From the NCBI GenBank assembly GCA_045589695.1, contig JAZNPP010000037.1, positions 1 to 64,000 on the forward strand: 64,000 nucleotides of DNA, written 5' to 3'. The notes beneath the pieces were generated by a model. It saw nothing but the letters and a program-made list of their open reading frames with translations, was not told the DNA's origin and searched no databases. Positions within the stretch are counted from its first letter, which is position 1. Every line of letters starts with the position of its first letter. Source of the DNA: HGM04593 sp045589695 (GTDB lineage: Bacteria; Bacteroidota; Bacteroidia; Bacteroidales; Bacteroidaceae). The position numbers were made by a program, and so were the translations under genes. Below, piece after piece: positions 53,067 through 62,065 of the stretch.

Positions 53067-53103
53067 AAACGTTCCGTTTCAGCTTTATTTCATAATTGCC
53101 GCT

Positions 53104-53111
53104 TAATTTTG
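53104..53111 (+). promoter_or_regulatory. Putative -7 element (TAATTTTG) of the two-component operon
   Basis: An exact TAnnTTTG match 13 bp before the response regulator ATG. No clear upstream box is visible. Confidence 0.45.
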
Positions 53112-53124
53112 TCACAAAGAAGGT

Positions 53125-53808
53125 ATGAAATTATTGATAATTGAAGACGACCAGTCATTGCGTGAAATAATGCACCGCTCGCTGACTGCCGAGGGATATG
53201 TCGTGGAGACGGCTGCCAACCGCTTTGAGGCCGAAGACAAGATTGCCGGCTATGAATATGACTGCATAATGCTCGACATCATGCTGCCCGACGGCAACGG
53301 GCTGGAGATACTCGAACACATAAAGACTTTAGGCAAGAACGACAGGGTAATAATCATTTCGGCACGCGACTCTCTTGACGACAAGATTAAAGGGCTCGAC
53401 ATGGGTGCCGACGACTACCTGCCCAAACCATTTTATATGGCGGAACTGTCGGCAAGGATAAAGAGCGTGCTGCGACGGGGAACCGGAGCCGTGAATAACG
53501 TGATGAACGTGGGCAACATAACGCTCGACCTGCAGAGCCGTCGTATAACCATAGCCGGCAAGGAGGTGCCGTTGCTGAAGAAGGAGTTCGACATATTGCT
53601 CTACTTCATGCAACGTCCGGGGCATATAATTGACAAAGCGGTGCTTGCCGAGGCTGTGTGGGGCGACCACATCGACATGGCGGACAATTTCCAATTCATA
53701 TACGCACAGATAAAGAACCTGAGAAAGAAACTCGCCGAGGCCGGCGCTGACACAAACATAAAGGCGGTTTACGGCTTTGGCTACAAATTCACAGAAGCTG
53801 CAGAATGA
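53125..53808 (+). CDS. OmpR-family response regulator
   Basis: A 227-residue DNA-binding regulator. In the receiver domain the acidic pocket is Glu7-Asp8-Asp9, the phosphorylation site is Asp51 (IMLDIMLPDGNG) and the Lys is in LPKPF. The winged-helix output domain ends VYGFGYKF. It pairs with the kinase gene that overlaps it by 4 bp. Likely targets include the two PepSY-like genes downstream (inference). Confidence 0.95.
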   Translation: MKLLIIEDDQSLREIMHRSLTAEGYVVETAANRFEAEDKIAGYEYDCIMLDIMLPDGNGLEILEHIKTLGKNDRVIIISARDSLDDKIKGLDMGADDYLPKPFYMAELSARIKSVLRRGTGAVNNVMNVGNITLDLQSRRITIAGKEVPLLKKEFDILLYFMQRPGHIIDKAVLAEAVWGDHIDMADNFQFIYAQIKNLRKKLAEAGADTNIKAVYGFGYKFTEAAE

Positions 53809-55070
53809 GACTCATATACCGTGTAACTATAAGGCTTGCCCTGTTCCTGCTCCCCATAATGTTGCTGTGGGGCACAATGTTCTATATATCAATGGCACAT
53901 GAGATAAACGACGAGACCGACGACAGCCTTGAGGATTATGCCGAGTTGCTTATACGGCGTACCCTCGCCGGCAAGGAGCTTCCGCGTCCCGGTAACGGCA
54001 GCAATAACACATACTCCATTGAACTGCTGCCTGCTACTGCAGTACACGAACAAAAGGTAACGTTCGAGAACAAGCGGGTATACATAGCCGAAAAAGAGGA
54101 GAGCGAGCCTGCAAGAGAGCTTACGATGACATTCCCCGACAAAGAGGGCAGGATATACCGCCTTACGGTATCGACACCTACGTTCGAACGTGAGGATCTT
54201 ATAAGAGCCATAATGCTGCATATAATAATACTTTACCTGCTGCTTATGCTCACGATACTCATTGTCACAACAATGATTTTCAACTACAGCATGAGGCCTT
54301 TGTACGCCCTGCTGAGATGGTTTGACCGGTACACTCCGGGTAAGGGAACCGAAGGCATGCCTGCGGACAACAGCACATTGGAGTTCAAGAAGCTCACCCA
54401 AGCGGCATACAGCACTATAGAACGTGCCGAGAGCCACATGGAGAGACAGAAACAGTTCATAGGCAACGCTTCTCATGAGCTGCAGACACCGTTGGCGGTG
54501 CTTGGCACACGCATTGAATGGCTGATAGACAACACTGCGCTGAACGAAGAGCAGCTCGCTGAGCTGTTCAAGATGCGTCAGTCTTTGCAGCGGATTGTCA
54601 GGCTCAACCGCACGTTGCTCTTGCTGTCGAAAATTGACAACCGTCAGTTCCCTGAGAGAAAAGATATCGACATCGCAGAGATTATAAGAAATGAGTTAGA
54701 GGTATATTCCGACATATACAGCGACAAGGGCATTGAATGCACAGCGCTGATTCCCGACAGCTTTATGGTGAACATGAACGAGTCGCTGGCGACTACAATG
54801 GTCACGAACCTTATAAAGAACGCTTTCCTGCACACGGCAGAGAACGGCACAATTGAGATAGCCATTGAAAAGGGAGCGCTTCGCATAAGCAACAGCGGTA
54901 CGGAGCCGCTCGACAGCGACAAACTGTTCGACCGCTTTTACACCAGCGGCAAGAAAGGCTCAACGGGGCTCGGCCTCGCTCTCGTAAAGTCCATTGCAGG
55001 GTATTATAACTATAAGGTTGAATATTCGTTCAACAAAAACATGCATTGCTTTACTGTTCATATGCAATGA
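53805..55070 (+). CDS. Sensor histidine kinase
   Basis: A 421-residue membrane kinase. Two transmembrane helices (about 10-30 and 134-158) flank a periplasmic sensor of about 100 residues. The H-box is NASHELQTP with phospho-His224. N-box LIKNAFLH and G-box GLGLAL mark the ATPase domain. It is translated through the ATGA overlap with the regulator. The periplasmic signal is not predictable; the downstream PepSY-like proteins suggest envelope or metal stress. Confidence 0.94.
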   Translation: MRLIYRVTIRLALFLLPIMLLWGTMFYISMAHEINDETDDSLEDYAELLIRRTLAGKELPRPGNGSNNTYSIELLPATAVHEQKVTFENKRVYIAEKEESEPARELTMTFPDKEGRIYRLTVSTPTFEREDLIRAIMLHIIILYLLLMLTILIVTTMIFNYSMRPLYALLRWFDRYTPGKGTEGMPADNSTLEFKKLTQAAYSTIERAESHMERQKQFIGNASHELQTPLAVLGTRIEWLIDNTALNEEQLAELFKMRQSLQRIVRLNRTLLLLSKIDNRQFPERKDIDIAEIIRNELEVYSDIYSDKGIECTALIPDSFMVNMNESLATTMVTNLIKNAFLHTAENGTIEIAIEKGALRISNSGTEPLDSDKLFDRFYTSGKKGSTGLGLALVKSIAGYYNYKVEYSFNKNMHCFTVHMQ

Positions 55071-55277
55071 GCTTATAAATAAGCCTTGTCGCTTCTTTTC
55101 AAAAAAAATCAAAAAAAATCGTTTTTTCCAGAAATTTCAAATTCATTTCAGAATTGCATATAATCTTTGTATCAGAAATTACAAAGAGAGGCTGTTTGCC
55201 GCAAATGGTCAGCAGATGATTTTTGTAAAACTAAAATTTAACTGGATTGTTTATTGAATAACTTAAAAACGAAGATT

Positions 55278-55718
55278 ATGAAAAAGATTTTATTTGTATT
55301 AGCAGCGATTTTTACATTCGGTATTTCTAACGTACAGGCCGACAATGACAAGTTGGTAAACAAGAGCGACCTCCCGGCACAGGCACAGCAGTTCCTTAAC
55401 GATAACTTTGCAGGCGTGAGCCTTACATACGCCAAGCTGGAACGTGACTTCCTGGAGCGTTCATACGAGGTTGTCCTCACCGACGGCACAAAGCTCGAGT
55501 TTACCCTGAAAGGACAATGGAAAGAGGTTGATTGCCGTTACGCCGAGGTGCCTGCGAACATCATCCCTCAGCAGATAAGAGACTATGTGGCAAAGAACTA
55601 CCCGGGCGTTAAGGTTTTGAAGATTGAGCGTGACCGCAACGACTACGAGCTTAAGCTGTCGAACCGCTACGAGCTTACTTTTGACAAGAACTTTAATATA
55701 ATAGACATTGATAACTGA
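55278..55718 (+). CDS. PepSY-like (DUF2874) exported protein
   Basis: A 146-residue protein with a signal peptide (MKKILFVLAAIFTFG, cleavage near VQA). It has two PepSY-like repeats: the first around AQQFLNDNFAGVSLTYAKLE, the second around IRDYVAKNYPGVKVLKIERD. Such proteins occur beside two-component systems in Bacteroides-type genomes, and their function is unsettled. The ATG at 55278 gives the signal peptide; the TTG at 55254 does not fit. It may be induced by the upstream system. Confidence 0.85.
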   Translation: MKKILFVLAAIFTFGISNVQADNDKLVNKSDLPAQAQQFLNDNFAGVSLTYAKLERDFLERSYEVVLTDGTKLEFTLKGQWKEVDCRYAEVPANIIPQQIRDYVAKNYPGVKVLKIERDRNDYELKLSNRYELTFDKNFNIIDIDN

Positions 55719-55738
55719 TAAATAATACACAAGAAACT

Positions 55739-56182
55739 ATGAAAAAGATATTTCCCATGTTTATACTGCTGCTTTCGATAGCGGCATGCGATAATAATTT
55801 CGAGTACCCGTTGAGCGACACTGTTTCCGACTTCATAAAAACAGAATATAAAGGCGCCAAGCTGCTCGATGCCGAATATTCCGACGGCGGGCTCTACGAG
55901 GTAGAGATTCTGCATAAGTCAATAGTAAAAGAGGTGTATTTCAATTCCGAGGACGAGTGGGTCTACACAACATGGGACGTGAAGCCGTCGTCATTGCCCG
56001 ATGCGGTGAAGACATACGTCAATACCAACTATCCTGAATACCGTATCGATGATGCCGACTTTTATGAAAGCTCCTCGTTGTCGTATTATACTGTAGAGGT
56101 ACAGAAGGGCGAGAGCGAGCGTACGATTAACCTGAAAGCAGACGGCACATTGGTCGGAATAACGGACTTGTGGCCTTTCTGA
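55739..56182 (+). CDS. PepSY-like (DUF2874) lipoprotein
   Basis: A 147-residue lipoprotein with lipobox SIAAC (Cys17). PepSY-like repeats around TVSDFIKTEYKGAKLLDAEY and VKTYVNTNYPEYRIDDADF match the preceding protein. It probably arose by duplication and lies in the same operon, 20 bp downstream, as a membrane-anchored partner. Confidence 0.85.
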   Translation: MKKIFPMFILLLSIAACDNNFEYPLSDTVSDFIKTEYKGAKLLDAEYSDGGLYEVEILHKSIVKEVYFNSEDEWVYTTWDVKPSSLPDAVKTYVNTNYPEYRIDDADFYESSSLSYYTVEVQKGESERTINLKADGTLVGITDLWPF

Positions 56183-56233
56183 AAGGATTGGAATTAGAAC
56201 CCGTCCACGATGCAGGGTTGATATATATTGCGA

Positions 56234-56265
56234 GCGGAGCTGCCTTTCGGCAGCTCCGCTTTTTT
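56234..56265. terminator. Strong intrinsic terminator between convergent operons
   Basis: GCGGAGCTGCC (56234-56244) pairs with GGCAGCTCCGC (56249-56259) around a TTTC loop, followed by a T run. It serves the PepSY-like operon and perhaps the GH84 gene from the other side. Confidence 0.9.
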
Positions 56266-56284
56266 ATGAATAAAAGTTTTTCGC

Positions 56285-58516
56285 TTATCTTCTTATAAAT
56301 CTGAAGTTCTTGAAGTATACTTTCTGTTCTGCGCCGCTGATGTTCGTGATGCGGAGCTTTGTAGCTGTCATGCCGCCGAGTTCGTTGCCTGTGTGGATGA
56401 CGGGATCGTCCTCGCTGTAGTGGAGCAGCGCGACCTCTCTCCATGCGCCGTTCACGAACAGTTCGAGACGGAAGTTCTTTGCTACATTGTTCACGCCGAA
56501 ATTGAAGTCCATACCCTGGAAAGTAACGGCACTCTCGCTTTCGAGCAGCAGCTCGCCGTCGGCCTGCCAGTTGATTACTTCAAGCGCCGGCGATATCTCT
56601 ACAACGTCGCCGTTGATTCTTACGGGCAACAATGCAAGCTGTGTGACCGTTGAACTGAGCTTGTATGGGTTATACTCGGCTGTTGTCTCAAGCTGTGTGC
56701 CATTTGCAGCATTGTACCTCTCTGTTGCAAGCGCAAAGAGCTTGTTCAGTGTGGGGAGCATAACCTTTGTTCCCAACTTCGTGCCAATCTGATAGGGGTG
56801 ACGCATTGCCTTGTTGTTCTCAAGATCGAACATCTGCTTCTGCAATGAACGTGCCTGCTTGTATAGGTTCTCGAAGGTAAGGAATTTGCTTGCTGCGCTG
56901 ACGTTGTCCTTCATCTCGGCGAACATAAGCATTGTGCACACTGCGCTTCCGTATGTTGCAAGGTGCTTGCCTTGAATGAGCCAGGGGCGCAGTTCGTGTA
57001 TAAGTTCCGGGTTGCTGTTGTCGTTGAGCAAAATGTCACAGGCAATGTTCAACTCGAAGCAAGCGTTGTTAATCATTGCTGTTGCGTACATATCTCCTGT
57101 CAATGCTTTCTCGGCTGTCTCGCGAAGTTCCTCGCCCTCTTCACGGCGGAATCCGTGCCCGTTGGGGCCAAGGTCCTTGTTGTAGAGCGCGAATGTGCGT
57201 AGTGCCTGCGGGTTGCTCGGGAGTATGTTCTTGATACTCTTTTCCCAGTTGCTCTGGTAGTCGTATGCCTCCATGTTCCAGCAGTAGTCGGCAATGCCGT
57301 AGAGAGAAATCTTCGATGTCTCGGCATACTCCATGGGGTTGCTCACGAAGCCCGAAACGTCGCCTGCGATATCAAGGCCGTTGCCGTAAGCAGGGCCCAT
57401 AAGAATGTGGTCACGTACGAAGTCGTTCACGGGGAAGTTGAGCCATATATAACCCTTACGCTGTATACGCTCGTTAATCCACTCCATCGTGGGCTTGTCG
57501 ATGCATGCGACGACTGAGTTGCCGGTCCACATCACCTCGACGCTTTTGTTCAGCTCTTTGCCGAGCGTACGCAAGTAGCCTCTCTCCTCATTTGCCCAAC
57601 CCTTGTTATATTCGGTGGGGCAGAGAATGAGCGGCGCTACATCGCCCTTTGCCTGAACGAAGTTGTCGTCGATGTAGTTGAGCAGCTCGGCCTGTTTGTC
57701 GGCTTTTGTGCCCTCGCCCCAAATGTCGTCGAAAAAGACTGCGAAAGAACGTACGCCGAGCTGGTACATTACCTCGAACTTGGCAATGAGCTTGTCACGG
57801 TCCTCGTCGTTCCACCTGATGTCCACGCCCGGGTGTATCGCCCAGTAGAAGTTCACGCCGTTCTGCTTGGCAACCTCTACAAGCTCGGCAATGCGGTTTG
57901 CCTCAGCCTCAGGGTATGGCTCACGCCATTTGTCACGATGCCAGGGGTCGTCTTTCGGGCCGTATATATATACGTTCATCTTGTTGCGGCCGTAGAACTC
58001 AAGCTGGCTCTTGCGTGCCTCGTGGCTCCATGGTGTGCCGTAGAAACCCTCCACGGTGCCTCGGAAAGGAACATCGGGCCAGTCGGTAATGGTACATGCC
58101 TCAAGCTTGCCCTCGTTTATCATGCCGAGCAATGTCTGTACGCCGTAGAAGAGTCCCTTCTCGTCGTTTCCGGCAATGATAACCTCTTTGTCGGTCACCT
58201 TCATGTAGTAACCTTCGCTCTTTTCCGGTATCAATTTCTTGCAGCGTGCCACCTTGCTCTCGCCTTTGATGCCGAGCGTCACTTTGAATGGGGCTTTCTT
58301 TACAGCTTCGGGCGAAGCTGTCATGAGAGCGTCGTATATGTATCCGCTCAGGTGTCTCTTATCGGCGTTGATGCTCCACTGTGCGGGGGCCTCAAAAATT
58401 GCGTTCTCTCCGGCTGTTGTTACTTCCTGCGGTACGGGGTTCACAAGGCTCACCTGTGCGGTGGCACCCAAGCCTGCAAAAAGCAGCATGCCTAATGTCA
58501 GAATTTTCTTGTTCAT
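56285..58516 (-). CDS. GH84 beta-N-acetylglucosaminidase (O-GlcNAcase type)
   Basis: A 743-residue exported enzyme with a signal peptide ending GATAQ. The N-terminal GH20b-like domain precedes the GH84 barrel. The barrel starts RGTVEGFYGTPWSHEAR and carries the catalytic Asp pair at 263-264 (FAVFFDDIWGEG). Length and architecture match the Bacteroides thetaiotaomicron GH84 enzyme. It cleaves terminal beta-GlcNAc from glycoproteins by substrate-assisted catalysis. A C-terminal discoidin-like region (about 620-743) may bind ligand. It is last in an operon after the porin and SLC13 genes. Confidence 0.95.
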   Translation of the reverse strand: MNKKILTLGMLLFAGLGATAQVSLVNPVPQEVTTAGENAIFEAPAQWSINADKRHLSGYIYDALMTASPEAVKKAPFKVTLGIKGESKVARCKKLIPEKSEGYYMKVTDKEVIIAGNDEKGLFYGVQTLLGMINEGKLEACTITDWPDVPFRGTVEGFYGTPWSHEARKSQLEFYGRNKMNVYIYGPKDDPWHRDKWREPYPEAEANRIAELVEVAKQNGVNFYWAIHPGVDIRWNDEDRDKLIAKFEVMYQLGVRSFAVFFDDIWGEGTKADKQAELLNYIDDNFVQAKGDVAPLILCPTEYNKGWANEERGYLRTLGKELNKSVEVMWTGNSVVACIDKPTMEWINERIQRKGYIWLNFPVNDFVRDHILMGPAYGNGLDIAGDVSGFVSNPMEYAETSKISLYGIADYCWNMEAYDYQSNWEKSIKNILPSNPQALRTFALYNKDLGPNGHGFRREEGEELRETAEKALTGDMYATAMINNACFELNIACDILLNDNSNPELIHELRPWLIQGKHLATYGSAVCTMLMFAEMKDNVSAASKFLTFENLYKQARSLQKQMFDLENNKAMRHPYQIGTKLGTKVMLPTLNKLFALATERYNAANGTQLETTAEYNPYKLSSTVTQLALLPVRINGDVVEISPALEVINWQADGELLLESESAVTFQGMDFNFGVNNVAKNFRLELFVNGAWREVALLHYSEDDPVIHTGNELGGMTATKLRITNISGAEQKVYFKNFRFIRR

Positions 58517-58543
58517 ATTGTCTTAATTATTATAATGTTCTAA

Positions 58544-59926
58544 TCAGAAGTTGTATCGCAGCATAGCGCATATACGATGGTTTGTCACGGCATTAGGGTT
58601 ATACATTGTGTAGTTGTCCTTGATATCCGTGCCGTTGTTCTTGCTGTAACCTACCGTGGTGGGGTTGTACTCCACGCCGACAGACAGCGCATTGTGCGTG
58701 TAAAGGACGCTCGGAGCTACACGCCACATGTAGTCCATGTTCTTTTCGCCGCGCATATACAGCATGAACTCGCCTTTGTCGTTCTTGCAGATGTCGTTCA
58801 TGCAACCAAGGTTCTTGGTATATCCTGCAAAGCAGCAGAATGTAAAGAATCCTTTTTTCAAGTTCAGCTTGTATGTGGCGTCTATCCAACCGCTGATGCT
58901 GTTGAGGCTGCTGTACTTCCATTCGCCGTTGTCGAGTTTCTCGGTAACTCCGTAGCCGCTTATCATGCTAAGGTGAGCTGCGTTCTGCGCATATGTTACA
59001 CGTCCTTTTACGCCCCAGTCGCCCTTCTTGTACGAAGCGAAAAGCGTAGGAGTGAAGCTCACGAACATTTTGTCGGAATTGTGCTTTACGGTAACCTCAT
59101 TTCCGGTAGGGACCGATTCGTATACTTGCTCCCCGTTCGCATCCAGCACGGGCGTTCCGTCAGCTTTATATATGGGGTTTTTGACAAACTCTTTTTCTGT
59201 TGATGTATAATATTGGCGTGGCTTAAGGGTAAGAATGTCAAGGCCGACTCCCATCATGAATCCGCCGTTTCTTATCATACCCTGCAGGTAAAATTCGGGA
59301 ACAATGGCGTTGCGGGCATACTCGAACGAAGCGCCGTCGGGCCCGTAAGAGGTATACTGGAACTGGTACAGAGCCGTAGCTGTAAGGGTCACGCCTTTTG
59401 TCTGGAAATCATAACGCACCTGCGGAGAGCGGCTGAACGGTGTGAACGGCGCTCCTGTCTCTAAAGAGAATACGTCGGGCATCATGTCGCCCATTATGGG
59501 GTGCCATGCCTGGCCGACAAGCAACTTGCTCTTTTCCCACTCCATTTTCGCGTATGCCTGGCGTATGCGAAGCACTGTGTTGCTTGAACCGAAGCCGGCA
59601 AAGTCCGATTCAATCTTTGCCGATGTCTTTGCCCCCAAAAACTCCAGCCCTGTCACGTTGAGGCCTAAGCGGGTGGTGATGCTCAGGAGCATGATATTGT
59701 CCTGCGCATTGAGGTCTTCGGTTTTGTCTTCGTTGTAATTGACATCCTTAGGCATGTAGTAGAACTGTTCGCTGTTTGACGTGTAGCTTGCTCTTGTGTC
59801 GTAGCAAGCGTAGTTCCTTACGAAACCGTAGAACTTGAAGCTGACTTTCTCTTTCGCTTTCTCTTGTGCGAATGTGGCTGTCGCAAGCAATGCAACGAGC
59901 AATGTTGATAATAATCTGTTCTTCAT
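58544..59926 (-). CDS. DcaP-like outer membrane porin
   Basis: A 460-residue beta-barrel protein with a signal peptide ending ATFAQ. The strands alternate and the C-terminus ends in Phe (ICAMLRYNF), as outer membrane proteins do. AKIESDFAGFGSSNTVLRIRQAYAKMEW and LLVGQAWHPIMGDMMPDVF are features of the DcaP-like family, whose Acinetobacter member takes up dicarboxylates. It is located 16 bp after the SLC13 gene, which supports a role as outer membrane entry for the same anion. Confidence 0.85.
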   Translation of the reverse strand: MKNRLLSTLLVALLATATFAQEKAKEKVSFKFYGFVRNYACYDTRASYTSNSEQFYYMPKDVNYNEDKTEDLNAQDNIMLLSITTRLGLNVTGLEFLGAKTSAKIESDFAGFGSSNTVLRIRQAYAKMEWEKSKLLVGQAWHPIMGDMMPDVFSLETGAPFTPFSRSPQVRYDFQTKGVTLTATALYQFQYTSYGPDGASFEYARNAIVPEFYLQGMIRNGGFMMGVGLDILTLKPRQYYTSTEKEFVKNPIYKADGTPVLDANGEQVYESVPTGNEVTVKHNSDKMFVSFTPTLFASYKKGDWGVKGRVTYAQNAAHLSMISGYGVTEKLDNGEWKYSSLNSISGWIDATYKLNLKKGFFTFCCFAGYTKNLGCMNDICKNDKGEFMLYMRGEKNMDYMWRVAPSVLYTHNALSVGVEYNPTTVGYSKNNGTDIKDNYTMYNPNAVTNHRICAMLRYNF

Positions 59927-59942
59927 ATTTGTGTGTGTTGTA

Positions 59943-61415
59943 TTATCCGAAATATCCTGTCTGTCCTACAAGAATGACAAGCATATATCCTATGACAAGC
60001 GATATGATTCCTATAATAATTCCTGTACGGAACATCTGCGAGGTTTTTATCAGTCCTGTCGAATATGCTATGGCGTTGGGCGGGGTGCTTATGGGCAGGG
60101 ACATGGCGAACGAAGCCGACATAGCGACGCCTACAAGCAGCGTGCCTACGCCGCCGTACTCTCCGAGCGCAGGGCCCATGCCTGTTCCTACAGCTACCAT
60201 AATGGGCACCATTAACGCCGTTGCGGCAGAGTTGGAGATGAATTGTGAAAGTATCCAGCAGATGAGTCCGCCTCCGATCATTACTACGAGCGCAGGCCAG
60301 CTGTCAAACGGGATGGTCTTTACAAGAGCCTCGGCAAGCCCGGTCTTTGACATGCCCTCGCCAAGAGCGAAGCCTCCGGCAACCATCCACAGACAGGCCC
60401 AGTCTATGTCCTTGAGGTCGCTCGACTTAATTATTCGTGTAATGGCGAACACGCCGATAGGTATGAGCGCGACCACATATGAGTTGATGCCGGTCCACTT
60501 CTCGAACATCCATAATAATATCGTGACAGCCAATGTCCCGTATATCACATTTGTTCTCCAGCCTTTTTTGGCGCCTCCCATAATGTGAAGGTTTACCTTT
60601 TTTGCGGTAAAGGGGAACATGATTGTCAATAGTACCCACGAGATTGCGATAATGACAAGTACAAGAGGTGTCATTACCATCATCCACTCGCCGAAATCAA
60701 CGCCTAAATTAAGGCCGTCCGCATCGTTTATATATTGCAACGCAATGCCGTTAGGGGGCGTTCCGATAGGCGTTGCCAAACCGCCGATATTAGCGCCGAT
60801 TGGAATGGCGAGCGCCAATGCCGCCGTGCCCTTTTCGCTCTGTGGCAGCTGGCGCAGCACAGGAGCAAGGAACGTGAGCATCATGGCTGCCGTTGCGGTG
60901 TTGCTTACGAACATCGAGAATATTGCTGTAACAAGCATGAAGCCGAACAGTACAATTTTGGGGTTAGAACCGAAAGGCCTGAGCATAGCTCTCGCCATGC
61001 TTACGTCAATGCCGCTTTTTGACGCCACAAGGGCAAGTATAAAGCCTCCCATGAAGAGCATCACGGTGGGGTTGGCGAAAGTATACATTATGCTCTTGTA
61101 GCTCATCAGCTCGCTTTTCTCATATCCGCTTGTGAGGAACGACAGGCCGCTGTCCGAAACGGTAAGCAGCATTATTACAATTATGAGCAGTGATGTAGTC
61201 CATGCCGGAACGGCCTCTACTATCCACATGAAGGCTGCCCACAGGAATATGGCGATGACGCGCTGCTGAATGTCTGTAAGTCCCTCGATTCCGAATATTT
61301 CGTTAGGCAACATTGCGACAATCAATGCGAACAGTGAAATCAAACTGACTTTAATGTATCTGTTGTAGCGTCTTAAAAAACGCCATATTTTGCCGAATGC
61401 GCTTCTTTGTTCCAT
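59943..61415 (-). CDS. SLC13/DASS-family anion:sodium symporter
   Basis: A 490-residue inner membrane transporter with about twelve helices. The two SNT motifs of the family are visible: SNTATAAMM (first half) and SNSAATALM (second half, altered SNT). GANIGGLATPIGTPPN and SLPISTPPN complete the sodium and substrate sites. Likely substrates are C4-dicarboxylates or sulfate; the neighbouring DcaP-like porin favours dicarboxylates (inference). First gene of a three-gene operon. Confidence 0.92.
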   Translation of the reverse strand: MEQRSAFGKIWRFLRRYNRYIKVSLISLFALIVAMLPNEIFGIEGLTDIQQRVIAIFLWAAFMWIVEAVPAWTTSLLIIVIMLLTVSDSGLSFLTSGYEKSELMSYKSIMYTFANPTVMLFMGGFILALVASKSGIDVSMARAMLRPFGSNPKIVLFGFMLVTAIFSMFVSNTATAAMMLTFLAPVLRQLPQSEKGTAALALAIPIGANIGGLATPIGTPPNGIALQYINDADGLNLGVDFGEWMMVMTPLVLVIIAISWVLLTIMFPFTAKKVNLHIMGGAKKGWRTNVIYGTLAVTILLWMFEKWTGINSYVVALIPIGVFAITRIIKSSDLKDIDWACLWMVAGGFALGEGMSKTGLAEALVKTIPFDSWPALVVMIGGGLICWILSQFISNSAATALMVPIMVAVGTGMGPALGEYGGVGTLLVGVAMSASFAMSLPISTPPNAIAYSTGLIKTSQMFRTGIIIGIISLVIGYMLVILVGQTGYFG

Positions 61416-61493
61416 AAAGTTTATCCCAAATTAGTAATTGCTGGTGCTAAATTACTTTAAACTATCCAAACAATCAATAAAGCCGTGCAATTT

Positions 61494-61511
61494 TTGTTCA
61501 TTTATGAACAA
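61494..61511. promoter_or_regulatory. Perfect inverted repeat in divergent promoter region (operator candidate)
   Basis: TTGTTCAT-tt-ATGAACAA lies between the divergent SLC13 operon and the thioredoxin gene, about 80 bp before the SLC13 ATG. The TTG-N12-CAA form is suggestive of a dimeric helix-turn-helix regulator, such as the Crp/Fnr class. The regulator is unknown. Confidence 0.5.
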
Positions 61512-61560
61512 TATTGCTACTTCGTTTTTTTCTGTTGTATGATATTAATGACATTTTCGT

Positions 61561-61568
61561 TATTTTTG
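61561..61568 (+). promoter_or_regulatory. Putative -7 element (TATTTTTG) of the thioredoxin gene
   Basis: An exact TAnnTTTG match 26 bp before the ATG. A TTG at 61535-61537 is 23 bp away, slightly farther than usual. Confidence 0.5.
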
Positions 61569-61594
61569 CAGCAAACGATTAAAAATATAAAGTT

Positions 61595-61954
61595 ATGGCA
61601 ATAATACATTTGACTAAAGGAGGTTTCTCAAGAAGAGTCTCAAATATCGAGAACGGCAACAGTGAATTCAAATTTTTGGGCGACAAACCGGCTTTGATAG
61701 ACTTCTATGCCGATTGGTGCGGTCCTTGCAAGATGCTCTCTCCCGTACTCGAAGAGGTGTCGAACGAATATGCAGGCAAGATCGATGTCTACAAGGTCAA
61801 TGTCGATGACGAGGAGGAACTCGCATCGCTCTTTGCGATACGTTCCATACCGACATTGATATTCGTTCCCATGAACGGCGCTCTGCAGCGTATGCAAGGC
61901 GCTATGGGCAAGGCTCAGCTGAAAGATGCGATAGAGAGCATATTGCTCAAATAG
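61595..61954 (+). CDS. Thioredoxin-family protein
   Basis: A 119-residue cytosolic thioredoxin. The active site WCGPC has Cys42 and Cys45, and the cis-Pro is in IRSIPTLIFV. Compared with E. coli TrxA it has a slightly longer N-terminus, MAIIHLTKGGF. It probably reduces disulfides in the cytoplasm. Monocistronic by position, divergent from the SLC13 operon. Confidence 0.93.
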   Translation: MAIIHLTKGGFSRRVSNIENGNSEFKFLGDKPALIDFYADWCGPCKMLSPVLEEVSNEYAGKIDVYKVNVDDEEELASLFAIRSIPTLIFVPMNGALQRMQGAMGKAQLKDAIESILLK

Positions 61955-62065
61955 TAGCTGCCGTGCGGCGAAAACGCTGTTTTATGCATATATGTTTGTC
62001 GTTTTGTTTTCTTTTTTATTATTTTGCACACGATATGTTGATTTAAGAATTTATAACAAATTACT

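Noticed and set aside
57833..58495. 220-codon plus-strand frame opposite the GH84 gene
   Set aside because: It lies wholly within the GH84 gene, with no promoter and no recognisable domain.
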